From DALYJJ01 sp031969915 (GTDB lineage: Bacteria; Acidobacteriota; Terriglobia; Bryobacterales; Bryobacteraceae), in the NCBI GenBank assembly GCA_031969915.1, contig DALYJJ010000023.1, positions 1 through 57,443 on the forward strand: DNA of 57,443 nucleotides, written 5' to 3'. Below, piece by piece: positions 44,004-52,558 of this stretch (positions within the stretch are counted from its first letter, which is position 1; each line of letters opens with the position of its first letter). The notes below the pieces were generated by a model, which ran no database searches, was not told the DNA's origin, and worked only from the letters and a program-made list of their open reading frames with translations. The position numbers and the translations under genes are program-made.

Positions 44004-46300
44004 GACGCTGGTTGCTGGCTGCGGCGGGCCTGTTCCTGGCGGCGGCGCTGGCCCTGCCGTTTCTGAAAGCGGACAGCTTCGCGGCGCAGATCAGGGAGGC
44101 GTTGGAGCGTTCCCTGCGGCGCAAGGTGGAGTTCGGGAAGGTGCGTCTGCACCTGCTGACGCGGCCCGGTTTCTCCATCGACGAGGTGATCATCCACGAG
44201 GACCCGGAGATCGGTCTGGAACCGGTGGCGTACGTGACCTCGCTCGACGCCGGCCTCCACTGGCGCAGCCTGTTCACGCGGCGGCTGGAGTTTTCTTCGC
44301 TCCGGCTGGAGGAGCCGAGCCTGAACCTGGTGCGCACGGATCGGGGCGCCTGGAATGTACAGAAGCTGTTGTCGGCCGTGCTGGAAAGCGCGCCGGGGGG
44401 ACGGGTTCCCCGCTTCGAAGTACGCGCCGGGCGCGTCAACTTCAAGTCCGGCGACTTGAAGTCCGCGTTCTACGTGACCGACGCGGACGTGGATCTGACG
44501 CCGGAATCCGGCGGACTGTCGCTCACGTTCTCCGGCGAACCGGCGCGCACGGACCGAGGGGCGGAAGGGTTCGGACGCCTCTCCGGCCGGGCCCGGTGGC
44601 GGACGGGCGACGGACGCCTGGATGCGGATCTGCAACTGGAGCGCAACGCGATCTCCGAGCTTTCCACGCTGATCGCGGGCCGCGACCTGGGGTTGCATGG
44701 CAGCGTCTCGTCGCGGGTGCATCTGACGGGGACGCTGACCGGGTTGGAGGTCGGCGGCGAACTCCGGCTGGAGGACATTCACCGTTGGGATCTGATGCCG
44801 GTGCGCGGACGCGAGTGGCCGGTGGGGTTTCGCGGCCGCCTCGATCTTTCGGGTCAGAGCCTGGAGCTGGCCGCGGGCTCGAGCAAAGCGTTCACCCTGC
44901 GGCTGCGCGCCAAGGAGTGGATGACCAGGCCGCAGTGGGGCGTCTCAGTGGCGGTGGACGGGATCCCCGCGTCGTCGGTGATCGAGGTGGGCCGGCATAT
45001 GGGATTTCCGCTTCCTGAGGAGCCGCAAGTGGAGGGCAACCTGGCCGGCGTGGTCGGCTACTCTTCGCAGAACGGGTTGCAGGGGCAGGTGTCGCTGAAG
45101 GGCCTGCAAGTGCGGCTGGCGGATACGCCGCTGGTGTTTTCGCAGGGTCAGGTGGTGGTCCACGGACGGGTAGTGGAGTTCGGCCCCGCGGAACTGGAGT
45201 ACGGGCCGCACCGGCCGCGCGTCTCCGCCACCTACAACCAGGAAAGCGACTCGCTGGCGATGGAACTGACGGCGCGCGGGCTGCCGCTGAGCGACCTGAA
45301 GAACCTGCTGCGGCTGGCGCCGACGGGCGAGTCAGCGGGGCCCTGGATGGCCAGGCTGGAGGGAGGCGCCTGGAGCGGGACGCTTTCCTACACGCGGGGA
45401 GCGGAGGAAGCGCCGGCGTGGGAGGGCTCGTTCGACCTGGAGCGAAGCACGCTGGCGATCCCCGAGCTGGCGAAACCGATCGCGGTGGCGCGAGCCAGTG
45501 TGTCGCAGGGCGAGGGCCGTCTGGAGGTGAGCCGTTTTCGGGGCTCGGCCGGGGGGATCGGGTTCTCGGCCGACTATCGGCGGCTGGACGACGCGGCCAA
45601 GCGGGAGCGCCTCCAGGTGACCATTCCGCAAGCGGACGCCGGCGAACTGGAGGCGCTGCTACAACCGGTTCTGGTGCGGCGCCAGGGGCTGATCGCACGA
45701 GCCTTGCGAAGGGCGCCGCCGCCGCCGGAGTGGCTCTCCTCGCGGCGCCTGGAGGGCGGAGTGCGCATCGGCCGCCTGGATCTGCCGGGCGGCCCGATGG
45801 AGAGCTTCGGGGCGCGGTTGGCGTGGGAGGGGCCTTCGGTGGACCTGTTGTCGGTGGAGGCGCGGTATCGGGGCGCGCACATTGCGGGCTTCCTGGCCAC
45901 CGATCTGCGCGGGGCTTCGCCCAAGTACCGTTTCTCGGGGCGGGCCGAGCATCTGGCCTGGCGCGACGCGGAGTTCGACGTGGAGGGCACCGTGGAGGCG
46001 GAGGGCACGGGGGCGGAACTCTGGCAGAACCTGATCTCGGAGGGCGTGCTCGAAGCGCGCGGGCTCCAGATCGGAGGGGACGACGTGAAGTCGATCAGCG
46101 CCGCCTATCTGTTCGGCACGGTGCGCGGCACGCCGCGGTTGCAGGTGGCGAACATGGAAATGACCTGGGGACAGGAGACGTACCGGGGACAGGGCGGATC
46201 GCAGGCGGACGGGCGGCTGGTGTTCGACCTGGCTTCGGGACGGCAGAAGATGCGGCTGGGGGGAAGCCTGGCGGCATTGCAGTTCGAGGTGGCGCGGTAG
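44000..46300 (+). CDS. AsmA-like large membrane-anchored protein
   Basis: A 766-residue protein. N-terminal membrane helix (RRWLLAAAGLFLAAALALPFL), then AsmA-like features (RREVEFGKVRLHLLTRPGFSIDEVII pattern, LLEEPSLNLVRTDRGAWNVQKLL). A long beta-rich bridge-like body and an AsmA_2-like C-terminus follow. AsmA-clan proteins span the periplasm and are implicated in phospholipid transport to the outer membrane. It is coupled by ATGA to the Moco gene, and a GGAG site is present. A functional link to Moco is not obvious; it may be only a transcriptional neighbour. Confidence 0.75.
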   Translation: MRRWLLAAAGLFLAAALALPFLKADSFAAQIREALERSLRRKVEFGKVRLHLLTRPGFSIDEVIIHEDPEIGLEPVAYVTSLDAGLHWRSLFTRRLEFSSLRLEEPSLNLVRTDRGAWNVQKLLSAVLESAPGGRVPRFEVRAGRVNFKSGDLKSAFYVTDADVDLTPESGGLSLTFSGEPARTDRGAEGFGRLSGRARWRTGDGRLDADLQLERNAISELSTLIAGRDLGLHGSVSSRVHLTGTLTGLEVGGELRLEDIHRWDLMPVRGREWPVGFRGRLDLSGQSLELAAGSSKAFTLRLRAKEWMTRPQWGVSVAVDGIPASSVIEVGRHMGFPLPEEPQVEGNLAGVVGYSSQNGLQGQVSLKGLQVRLADTPLVFSQGQVVVHGRVVEFGPAELEYGPHRPRVSATYNQESDSLAMELTARGLPLSDLKNLLRLAPTGESAGPWMARLEGGAWSGTLSYTRGAEEAPAWEGSFDLERSTLAIPELAKPIAVARASVSQGEGRLEVSRFRGSAGGIGFSADYRRLDDAAKRERLQVTIPQADAGELEALLQPVLVRRQGLIARALRRAPPPPEWLSSRRLEGGVRIGRLDLPGGPMESFGARLAWEGPSVDLLSVEARYRGAHIAGFLATDLRGASPKYRFSGRAEHLAWRDAEFDVEGTVEAEGTGAELWQNLISEGVLEARGLQIGGDDVKSISAAYLFGTVRGTPRLQVANMEMTWGQETYRGQGGSQADGRLVFDLASGRQKMRLGGSLAALQFEVAR

Positions 46301-46312
46301 GAAGCTGGACGT

Positions 46313-47572
46313 ATGCCTCGTCCGCTACTGCTGCTGTTCCTGCCGGTCCTCGCGTGCGCGCAGGCGATCGACACGAAGCCGTACATCAGCCGGCTGGAGA
46401 AGAACCTGACGGAGAGCATCGTCGCCTTCTGGTATCCGCGCTGCCTGGACAAGCAGCACGGCGGGTACCACCTGCACTGGGGCGCGAAGGGTGAACGCAA
46501 AGAGGGAACCAAGGCGATCGTGGTCCAGGCGCGTATGCTCTGGCTCTCCGCGCGCCTGGCGCGCGCCGGTTACCGGAAGCAGGAGATGCTGGCGGCGGCG
46601 GAACACGGCTACCGCTTCTTGAAAGACAAGATGTGGGACGCCGCCAACGGCGGGTTCTATTGGGAAGTGGACGCAACGGGCGAGCGCCCCGTCCGCCGCC
46701 AGAAGCATCTCTACGGACAGGCGTTCGGATTGTACGCGGTCTCCGAGTATGCGCAGGCGAGCGGGCGCGCCGACGTTCGCGACTTCGCGATCCGTATCTA
46801 CCAGACGCTGGAGGCGAAATCGCACGACCGCGAGTTCGGGGGCTATCGCGAGTTCTTCAGCGCAGACTGGGCGGATCCCGATCCCACCGAGCGGCCCTAC
46901 ATGGGAGTGGCGCCCGGCATCAAGCTGATGAACACGCATCTGCACCTGATGGAGGCGGTAAGCACGTTCTACCAGGCGACGCGGCACGCGCCGGCGCTGG
47001 CGCGACTGGCGGAGTTGATGCACATCGAGAGCAGCGCGGTGGTTCGCAAAGGCGCCACCGCGTGCACCGACAAGTACGACCGCGACTGGAAGCCGAGGCT
47101 GGACGGCGAATGGGCGCGCGTTTCGTACGGACACGACCTGGAGAACATCTGGCTGCTGGTGGAGGCCTCCGGCGCCGCGGGTGTTTCGCCGTACCCGATG
47201 CTGGACCTTTTCCGCGAGAGCTTCGCCTATTCCATGCGCCACGGCTACGACGCGGCGAACGGCGGGTTTTACGATAGCGGCCCGCTGATGCAGGCCGCGG
47301 ACCGGCGGGCCAAGGTCTGGTGGGTGCAGGCGGAAGCGTTGGTAAGCGCGCTGACAATGTACAAGCTGACTCGCGAGCGCGCGTACTTCGACGTGTTCGC
47401 TCGGACACTCGACTTCGTTGAGACGCGGCTCACCGATGGGGCCACCGGCGAATGGCACGCCCAGATTGAGCCGGACGGAAACGCCAGCGGGGACAAAGGG
47501 CACAACTGGAAGGCCGGTTATCACAATGGCCGCGCGATGATCGAGTGCCTGGCGCTGCTGCGCGGATTGTGA
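46313..47572 (+). CDS. AGE-family sugar epimerase/isomerase, exported
   Basis: A 419-residue (alpha/alpha)6-barrel protein of the N-acylglucosamine 2-epimerase family, including cellobiose 2-epimerase. Signal peptide LLLLFLPVLACAQA. Active-site regions: NTHLHLMEA, YGHDLENIW, KVWWVQAEAL and HNWKAGYHNGRA, which carry the conserved histidines. Secretion suggests work on oligosaccharides outside the cytoplasm, in keeping with the GH5 and GH29 genes. ATG 46313 has GGAAG 8 nt upstream. Confidence 0.83.
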   Translation: MPRPLLLLFLPVLACAQAIDTKPYISRLEKNLTESIVAFWYPRCLDKQHGGYHLHWGAKGERKEGTKAIVVQARMLWLSARLARAGYRKQEMLAAAEHGYRFLKDKMWDAANGGFYWEVDATGERPVRRQKHLYGQAFGLYAVSEYAQASGRADVRDFAIRIYQTLEAKSHDREFGGYREFFSADWADPDPTERPYMGVAPGIKLMNTHLHLMEAVSTFYQATRHAPALARLAELMHIESSAVVRKGATACTDKYDRDWKPRLDGEWARVSYGHDLENIWLLVEASGAAGVSPYPMLDLFRESFAYSMRHGYDAANGGFYDSGPLMQAADRRAKVWWVQAEALVSALTMYKLTRERAYFDVFARTLDFVETRLTDGATGEWHAQIEPDGNASGDKGHNWKAGYHNGRAMIECLALLRGL

Positions 47573-47574
47573 TT

Positions 47575-48108
47575 TCAGATGATCGCGGCGGCGCGCAAGA
47601 GAGCGGCAACAGTGGTGGCTTCGGTGATCTCACCGCGTTCGATCATGGCCAGGGCGTGGTGGTAGGGCGTCCAGCGGACGGAGATCGATTCGTCGGGGCA
47701 GGGCTCGGCCGCGGCGGGAGAAAGGCCGGTGGCCAGGAAGAGGTGCTCCCGGCTGCTCAGGACACCGTTGCAGAGATCGAGGAAGCCGAGATGACGCCAA
47801 TGCGCGGCGGCGACTCCGGCTTCCTCGCGGAGTTCGCGGCGCGCGCCTTCTTCAATGCCCGGCTCGCCGTCCTCCACGCCCCCGCGAGGGATCTCCCAAC
47901 TGTAGCGTTCAATGGGGTAGCGCCACTGGCCGACGAGCGCGACCTCGCGATCGCCGTTGAGAGCCACGACGGCGACCGAGGGGCGCAGCAGGACGACGCC
48001 GTAGATGCCGGCGCCGCCATCGGGGCGGTCGACCTGGTCTTCGCGGACGGTGATCCAGCGGTTCCGGTACACCACGCGCTGCGACCGGGTCTTCCAGGGG
48101 TTGTTCAT
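47575..48108 (-). CDS. NUDIX hydrolase, ADP-ribose pyrophosphatase-like
   Basis: A 177-residue NUDIX enzyme. The 23-residue NUDIX box is complete (GGVEDGEPG ... RRELREEAGV). An N-terminal beta region of the ADP-sugar pyrophosphatase type (VVYRNRWITVREDQV, VALVGQWRYPIERYSWEIP) is present. It probably hydrolyses ADP-ribose or a related nucleoside diphosphate. Converges on the epimerase gene with 2 bp between stops. No ribosome site is evident. Confidence 0.87.
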   Translation of the reverse strand: MNNPWKTRSQRVVYRNRWITVREDQVDRPDGGAGIYGVVLLRPSVAVVALNGDREVALVGQWRYPIERYSWEIPRGGVEDGEPGIEEGARRELREEAGVAAAHWRHLGFLDLCNGVLSSREHLFLATGLSPAAAEPCPDESISVRWTPYHHALAMIERGEITEATTVAALLRAAAII

Positions 48109-48124
48109 GAGCGGAAGGGGAAGG

Positions 48125-48201
48125 TGGGGCGGCTTACGGGGTTCGAACCCGTGACATCTGGAACCACAATCCAGCGCTCTACCGGCTGAGCTAAAGCCGC
48201 C
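48125..48201 (-). tRNA. tRNA-His (anticodon GTG)
   Basis: Full cloverleaf on the minus strand. The anticodon loop TTGTGGT lies between CTGGA and TCCAG, giving GTG. The T arm is ACGGG-TTCGAAC-CCCGT. The 5' end carries an encoded extra G (the G-1 identity element) opposite C73, and CCA is encoded. Confidence 0.95.
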
Positions 48202-48241
48202 GTGTCAACTCTTGATTGTAGCAGTTACAGGGGCCCGCGCG

Positions 48242-49582
48242 TCAGGCTCGGGAGGCTCGCATGCGCCGCGCGGCCAGCATCGCGATCTCGAGCGCCTGCT
48301 CGTAATTCAAGCGCGGATCCACTTCCGATTTGTAGGCCCGCTCCAGGTCCGCCTCGGTCAAGCCGCGCGCGCCGCCAAGGCATTCGGTGACGTTCTCCCC
48401 GGTGAGTTCGATGTGCATCCCGCCGAGGTAGCTGCCGTGCGCGGCGTGGAGGTCGAAGGCCTGCTCCAGTTCCGCCTCGATGTCGTCGAAGCGGCGGGTC
48501 TTGTACCCATTGCCGGCGGTCTGAGTGTTGCCGTGCATGGGATCGCAGATCCACAACACGCGCTTGCCGCTGCGGTGAACGGCGTCGATCAGCGGCGGCA
48601 GACCGGCGGCGATCCTGGTGACGCCGAAGCGATGGATCAAGGTGAGGCGACCCGGCTCATTGCGGGGATCGAGGATCTCCAGCAGCCGGCACAGTTGTCC
48701 GGGGGCGGTGGCCGGACCCACCTTCACGGCGACGGGATTCACGATCCCGCGGAAGTACTCGACATGCGCCCCGTCCGGATCCGCCGTCCGGACACCGATC
48801 CAAGGCAGGTGGCAGGAGAGATTGTAGTAGCCCTCCCGGCGCGGCACACGGCGGGTCTGGGCCTGTTCGTAGTGCAGATGCAGCCCTTCGTGCGAGGTGT
48901 AGAAATCCACTTCTTCGAGCTCATGGTGCCGCACGCCGAGCACGTTCTCCATGAACACCAGCGATTCGCGCACGCGTTCCGCCATCCGGTGGAACTCATC
49001 CGCCAACGGCGAATGGTGAACGAAGTCGAGGTCCCAATACTCCGGGTGATGCAGGTCCGCGAAGCCGCCGTCGGTCAGGGCGCGGACGAAGTTCAGGGTC
49101 AGCGCGGCGCGCTCGTATCCGCGAAGCAGCAGCGTTGGATCGGGACGCCGGGCATGCTCCGTGAATTCCGGCCGGTTCACGAGGTCCCCGCGATAGCAGG
49201 GCAGGGTGACGCCGGCGCGCGTCTCGGCATCCGCGGTGCGCGGTTTGGCGTATTGGCCGGCGAACCGGCCGATGCGAGTCACGCGTTTGCGGCTGCCATG
49301 AATCAGCACCAGGCTCATCTGGAGCAGAATCTTCAACTGGTTGGTGATCGTGGGCGCGTGGCAATCTTCGAAGCGCTCGGCGCAATCGCCGCCTTGGAGG
49401 ACGAAGCGCTCACCCGCCGCCGCCTCGGCCAACTGATGCTTCAGGGTCTCCACTTCCCAGGAAGTCACGAGCGGCGGCAGTTGGGACAGTTCGCCGACGA
49501 CGCGCTCCAATTCCGCCGGGTCGTCGTACACGGGCTGCTGCAGGGCCGTCTTCGCCCGCCAGGATGTCGGTGTCCAATGCAA
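48242..49582 (-). CDS. aroF: Class II 3-deoxy-D-arabino-heptulosonate 7-phosphate synthase
   Basis: A 446-residue DAHP synthase of the plant/actinobacterial class II type. It condenses PEP and erythrose 4-phosphate, the first step of the shikimate pathway. Seen: WRAKTALQQPVYDD at the start, VLQGGDCAERFEDC, KPRTADAET, the LWICDPMHGNTQ metal/substrate motif and GYKTRRFDDIEAEL. The start is the TTG at 49582, with a weak TACGCT box 6 nt upstream. It lies between two tRNA genes. Confidence 0.92.
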   Translation of the reverse strand: MHWTPTSWRAKTALQQPVYDDPAELERVVGELSQLPPLVTSWEVETLKHQLAEAAAGERFVLQGGDCAERFEDCHAPTITNQLKILLQMSLVLIHGSRKRVTRIGRFAGQYAKPRTADAETRAGVTLPCYRGDLVNRPEFTEHARRPDPTLLLRGYERAALTLNFVRALTDGGFADLHHPEYWDLDFVHHSPLADEFHRMAERVRESLVFMENVLGVRHHELEEVDFYTSHEGLHLHYEQAQTRRVPRREGYYNLSCHLPWIGVRTADPDGAHVEYFRGIVNPVAVKVGPATAPGQLCRLLEILDPRNEPGRLTLIHRFGVTRIAAGLPPLIDAVHRSGKRVLWICDPMHGNTQTAGNGYKTRRFDDIEAELEQAFDLHAAHGSYLGGMHIELTGENVTECLGGARGLTEADLERAYKSEVDPRLNYEQALEIAMLAARRMRASRA

Positions 49583-49667
49583 GTTTCGAGCGTATCATGG
49601 GCATCACGAGCGCCCGCGAAGCCAGTTGGCCCGCCGCTCATGGTAAACTGCAAGTTCACCCGCCTTC

Positions 49668-49744
49668 GGGCGCGTAGCTCAGTTGGTTAGAGCGCCTGCT
49701 TCACACGCAGGAGGTCACAGGTTCGAGTCCTGTCGCGCCCACCA
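49668..49744 (+). tRNA. tRNA-Val (anticodon CAC)
   Basis: Full cloverleaf: acceptor GGGCGCG/CGCGCCC, anticodon loop TTCACAC giving CAC, and T loop TTCGAGT. Discriminator A and an encoded CCA follow. A TAAACT box at 49644-49649 is a plausible -10. It marks the left border of the accessory region. Confidence 0.96.
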
Positions 49745-49770
49745 TTCGCCTCTTCGGGCTGCCCGCCTTG

Positions 49771-49776
49771 TATTAT
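49771..49776 (+). promoter_or_regulatory. -10 box TATTAT before hicB
   Basis: TATTAT ends 9 nt before ATG 49786 and follows the tRNA-Val gene. No ribosome site is visible. Confidence 0.4.
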
Positions 49777-49785
49777 CATCAACGC

Positions 49786-50055
49786 ATGCTTCGGTACCAC
49801 GTCGCTTTCTATCTGCCGAAAGTAGCCGGCGAGATGGTGGTCGCTGAAGCGCTGGACTTCCCTGGAGCAGTGACGCAGGGCTTCGATCTTCCGGATGCAC
49901 GTCTCATGATTGCCAGCGCTCTCGAGGACGTCGCGCAACTGCTCCTCGAAGAAGGCAGGCCACTCCCGGTTCCCTCGGAAGAGGCAAACAGCCCCGAAGC
50001 CGACCTCATTGAACTCGTCCCGCTTTCGGTGCATGCGGGAACCCTCTCGAAGTGA
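49786..50055 (+). CDS. hicB: HicB-family antitoxin
   Basis: An 89-residue partial-RNase-H-fold antitoxin (YHVAFYLPK ... VVAEALDFPGAVTQGFDLPDARLMIASALED). It lacks a clear C-terminal DNA-binding domain, as in many short HicB proteins. It neutralises HicA. Here the antitoxin comes first; its TGA overlaps the hicA GTG as GTGA, so toxin translation is coupled. Confidence 0.85.
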   Translation: MLRYHVAFYLPKVAGEMVVAEALDFPGAVTQGFDLPDARLMIASALEDVAQLLLEEGRPLPVPSEEANSPEADLIELVPLSVHAGTLSK

Positions 50056-50240
50056 AACGGCACGAACTGCTGGACCACTTGCGGTGGCACGGATGTGCGG
50101 TTGCGAGGGAAGGCGGCCGTCACACGATCTTCTGGAACCCGGCGAATGGCGCGAAGGCTCCCGTACCACGACATGGCGAGATCGACAACCGGCTCGCCCG
50201 AAAGATTTGCGGCCAATTGGGGATTCCGCCGATTCGCTGA
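50052..50240 (+). CDS. hicA: HicA-family mRNA interferase toxin
   Basis: A 62-residue double-stranded-RNA-binding-fold toxin. Catalytic His24 is in EGGRHTIFWNP, followed by KAPVPRHGEIDNRLARKICGQLGI, the conserved core. It cleaves mRNA when HicB is lost. A rho-independent-type terminator lies 43 bp downstream. Confidence 0.9.
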   Translation: MKRHELLDHLRWHGCAVAREGGRHTIFWNPANGAKAPVPRHGEIDNRLARKICGQLGIPPIR

Positions 50241-50282
50241 CACAGGGGCATTTCTCGTTGCTTATTCGATCGGAGGCGGAGA

Positions 50283-50311
50283 AGCCGCCTCACCAGCGGC
50301 TTGGGCTTTTT
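50283..50311 (+). terminator. Rho-independent-type terminator after hicBA
   Basis: AAGCCGC-ctcacca-GCGGCTT forms a 7-bp stem (50282-50302), and five T follow at 50307-50311. Confidence 0.6.
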
Positions 50312-50588
50312 CGGTCACCTTGTCCGGGTCGGCCATCTTCTGTGCGGCGCGCGGTTACGGGTGATCATTACCCGGATTCCGACTCCGGGCGTTATGCGCG
50401 AGCGACATGCGTGGCAACGGCCACAGCTGCTCAAGCCCAAACGGCAAGCTCCCGGCGAATCTCCTCACCCGCCGCCTTAACCCCGGCAGTGATATCGATC
50501 CAGATCACTCCGGCGATATCAGACGGAAGCACTCGCGGCGTGACCACCTTCGCCCTCGCGCGTCCAAACCCACCGGAGGATGTACTTG
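50312..50588. other. Gene-free stretch with debris
   Basis: No intact gene is seen between the hicBA terminator and the dioxygenase. It holds a possible degraded gene tail at 50431-50575 on the minus strand. It also holds a short inverted repeat (CGGGT ... ACCCG, around 50356-50372). Confidence 0.5.
50431..50575 (-). pseudogene. C-terminal fragment, possibly of a TIR-like protein
   Basis: An open frame ending in TGA at 50433-50431 encodes RVLPSDIAGVIWIDITAG followed by VKAAGEEIRRELAVWA. The pattern (LPSD-hydrophobic, then D-hydrophobic-T, then EEIRREL) looks like the end of a TIR-like or nucleotide-sensing defence protein. The family is a guess from memory. No start or N-terminal part is present. 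Confidence 0.3.
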
Positions 50589-51128
50589 ATGAAGTGGATC
50601 GCGCTGCTCGTCGCTCCGTCCCTGATTGGCGCCGCCGAGGCGCCGCGGACGGCCCCCCTGGACGCTCCTTCCCGCGCCGTGATCGCGGCGGCCTCCGAGC
50701 CTGGAGAACGGCTCACCGTGACCGGCGTGGTCTATGGAGCGGATGGGCGCCCCCTCGCCAAGGCATCGGTTTACGTCTATCACACCGACGCCCGGGGCCT
50801 CTACTCGCCCGGCGAAAACGACAGCCGCAACCCGCGTCTGCGCGGCTACATGCGCACCGACGCCGAGGGCCGATACGAATACCGGACCATCAAGCCGGCC
50901 TCCTATCCGAACACCAGCAACCCGGCGCACATCCACTACCACGTCAACGCTCCCGGCCACCAAGAGCGCGTTTTCGAGATCGTTTTCGAAGGCGATCCCC
51001 TGGTCACGGCTGCCATCCGAGCCCGCGCCGCCCAGGAGGGGAGCGGATTCTCCCTCCGCCCGTTGCAGGGCGATGCGGAGGCCGGCTGGCGTTGCACGCA
51101 AGATGTCCGGCTGCGCGGCGAGCGATAG
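50589..51128 (+). CDS. Secreted intradiol dioxygenase-like protein
   Basis: A 179-residue protein. Signal peptide MKWIALLVAPSLIGAAEA. Four Fe ligands can be placed: Y72 (ARGLYSPG), Y106 (KPASYPNT), H114 and H116 (PAHIHYH). It lacks the larger N-terminal domains of catechol dioxygenases, like other short exported homologues. Substrate unknown. A GGAGG at 50576-50580 serves ATG 50589; the ATG at 50580 overlaps that site. Its last 16 codons are echoed by a remnant at 51335. Confidence 0.8.
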   Translation: MKWIALLVAPSLIGAAEAPRTAPLDAPSRAVIAAASEPGERLTVTGVVYGADGRPLAKASVYVYHTDARGLYSPGENDSRNPRLRGYMRTDAEGRYEYRTIKPASYPNTSNPAHIHYHVNAPGHQERVFEIVFEGDPLVTAAIRARAAQEGSGFSLRPLQGDAEAGWRCTQDVRLRGER

Positions 51129-51202
51129 AAGAGTTGCGCCGCTGAGTCGATTCCGCAGTACCCGCAGCCCTCTGTTGACGCAAGAAGCCATAAACTGGAG
51201 CG

Positions 51203-51265
51203 ATGCGAACCGCTCGGCAGATCCGTCAATCGGAGTTGGCCAAGACGCTGTTCGAGACCGCCTAA
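51203..51265 (+). CDS. Tiny open frame of 20 residues, possible fragment
   Basis: MRTARQIRQSELAKTLFETA, preceded by a TAAACT box 6 nt before the ATG. It may be the truncated start of a lost gene; no function is claimed. Confidence 0.2.
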   Translation: MRTARQIRQSELAKTLFETA

Positions 51266-51334
51266 GTCGGAATAGGTCATGCGCAGCGGTGCAGCTCTTA
51301 CCGGGCGTGTCCGGATGGAGCCCGCGCCGCTCAG

Positions 51335-51385
51335 GCCGGCTGGCGCTGCACGCAAGACATCCGGCTGCGCGGCGAGCGATAGAAG
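51335..51385 (+). pseudogene. Remnant of a second intradiol dioxygenase 3' end
   Basis: It encodes AGWRCTQDIRLRGER and a stop, against AGWRCTQDVRLRGER at the end of the gene at 50589. The two 51-bp copies (51081-51131 and 51335-51385) differ at 3 positions. The upstream coding part is missing. Confidence 0.65.
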
Positions 51386-51411
51386 CGTTACGACAACGGT
51401 GTCGATTTCGA

Positions 51412-51440
51412 TTGACACATCCCGCCGCACCCAATAGACT
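51412..51440 (+). promoter_or_regulatory. Strong sigma70 promoter for the DUF1501 operon
   Basis: A consensus TTGACA (51412-51417), a 17-bp spacer and TAGACT (51435-51440). Transcription should begin near 51447. That is downstream of the in-frame ATG at 51443 and supports the later start at 51485. Confidence 0.7.
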
Positions 51441-51484
51441 TAATGACCATTGACTCGGAGGGATGGGCGCTACGCCCGAACGGT

Positions 51485-52558
51485 ATGCACAAGCTGAATC
51501 GACGGACGGCGCTTGCGGCGATGGCGGGTGCGGGACTCGGTGTCCCTGCGGCGTGGGCGTCGGGCGGGACGCGCGCCCTGGTGGGCATCTTTCTCACCGG
51601 TGGCGCGGACACGAATAACCTGATCGTTCCGCTGGACCGGACCTTCACCGCCTACACGCGCGGGCGAGGGGCGTTGGCGCTCGCCCGAACCAGCCTGCTC
51701 ACGGTGCGCACGGCGAATGGGCGGAGCTTTGGCTTTCACCCTGCGGCCCGTGCTCTGAAGGATCTCTTCGAGCGGCGCGCGCTGGCCGTGGTGGCGAATG
51801 TCGGCGGCAGCACTTCGCCGGTGAAGTCCGGCCACCGGCTGGAAGCCGTGCGGTTCCTGCGCGGCGGGTTCCTGGCGCCGCGGCTTGTCCAGGCGATGGG
51901 CGGCGTGGCGTTCAACACGTTCCGGGCCAATGGGCTGAGCGCGGCTGGACCTGGCGGCAACGCCGGTGCCGTGACCCCGGACGACCCGGCCCTGCTGGCG
52001 GCGGCGCAGCGCGTGACGCTACGGACGGCCTTCCCACCAACCGGCCTTGGCCGGCAACTCGAGTTGGTTGCGCGACTCCTTGCCGCGGGCGTGGGCGGAC
52101 AGGTCTTTTGCTGCAACATGGGCGGCTTCGATACTCACACACGCCAATTGGAGCGTGAGACGGCCCTGTTCACCGAGCTCAGCGACGCGATGGCGGCGTT
52201 CTACGAAGCGACGGTAGAGTTCGGCGCGGCTGGCCGCGTGACCGCGTATACGGACACGGAGTTCAACCGCGAGCTGACACCGAACGCGACGCTGGGCACT
52301 GGCCATGGCTGGGGCGGGCATCACGTGGTGATGGGCGGGTCGGTGGCCGGCGGAGAGGTGCACGGGACGTTTCCGGATCTGGCCGTGGGCGGCGCCGGGG
52401 ACGCAACGGGAAAGGGTGTGTGGATCCCAAGCACGCTACGGGAGCGGTTCGAGTCGACTCTCGCGGCCTGGTCTGGGATTCCCCTCGGCGACTTGTTTCG
52501 ACTGTACCCGGGGCTGACCGGTACGGCGAGTCCGACGATGCCGTTCCTGGTGGGCTGA
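51485..52558 (+). CDS. DUF1501 family Tat-exported protein
   Basis: A 357-residue DUF1501 protein; the clan is related to alkaline-phosphatase/sulfatase folds. The twin-arginine leader is KLNRRTALAAMAGAGLGV. Family landmarks: FLTGGADTNNLIVPLD, GGFDTHTRQ, and YTDTEFNREL ... GTGHGWGGHHVVMGG. The biochemical role of DUF1501 is unknown; it often sits beside DUF1800, which is absent here. ATG 51485 is favoured by the promoter position; 51443 would be an earlier in-frame start. It has no close ribosome site. The TGA overlaps the next ATG (TGATG). First gene of the collar cluster. Confidence 0.82.
   Translation: MHKLNRRTALAAMAGAGLGVPAAWASGGTRALVGIFLTGGADTNNLIVPLDRTFTAYTRGRGALALARTSLLTVRTANGRSFGFHPAARALKDLFERRALAVVANVGGSTSPVKSGHRLEAVRFLRGGFLAPRLVQAMGGVAFNTFRANGLSAAGPGGNAGAVTPDDPALLAAAQRVTLRTAFPPTGLGRQLELVARLLAAGVGGQVFCCNMGGFDTHTRQLERETALFTELSDAMAAFYEATVEFGAAGRVTAYTDTEFNRELTPNATLGTGHGWGGHHVVMGGSVAGGEVHGTFPDLAVGGAGDATGKGVWIPSTLRERFESTLAAWSGIPLGDLFRLYPGLTGTASPTMPFLVG

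Larger units (their letters stand above)
51129..51411. other. Gene-free stretch with repeat and debris
   Basis: No full gene is seen. The stretch holds a 20-codon open frame (51203-51265) and the second copy of a 51-bp repeat (51335-51385). Confidence 0.5.

Noticed and set aside
50385..50400. GTTATGC resembling an integron attC core
   Set aside because: No matching inverse core or imperfect palindrome of the right size is present.
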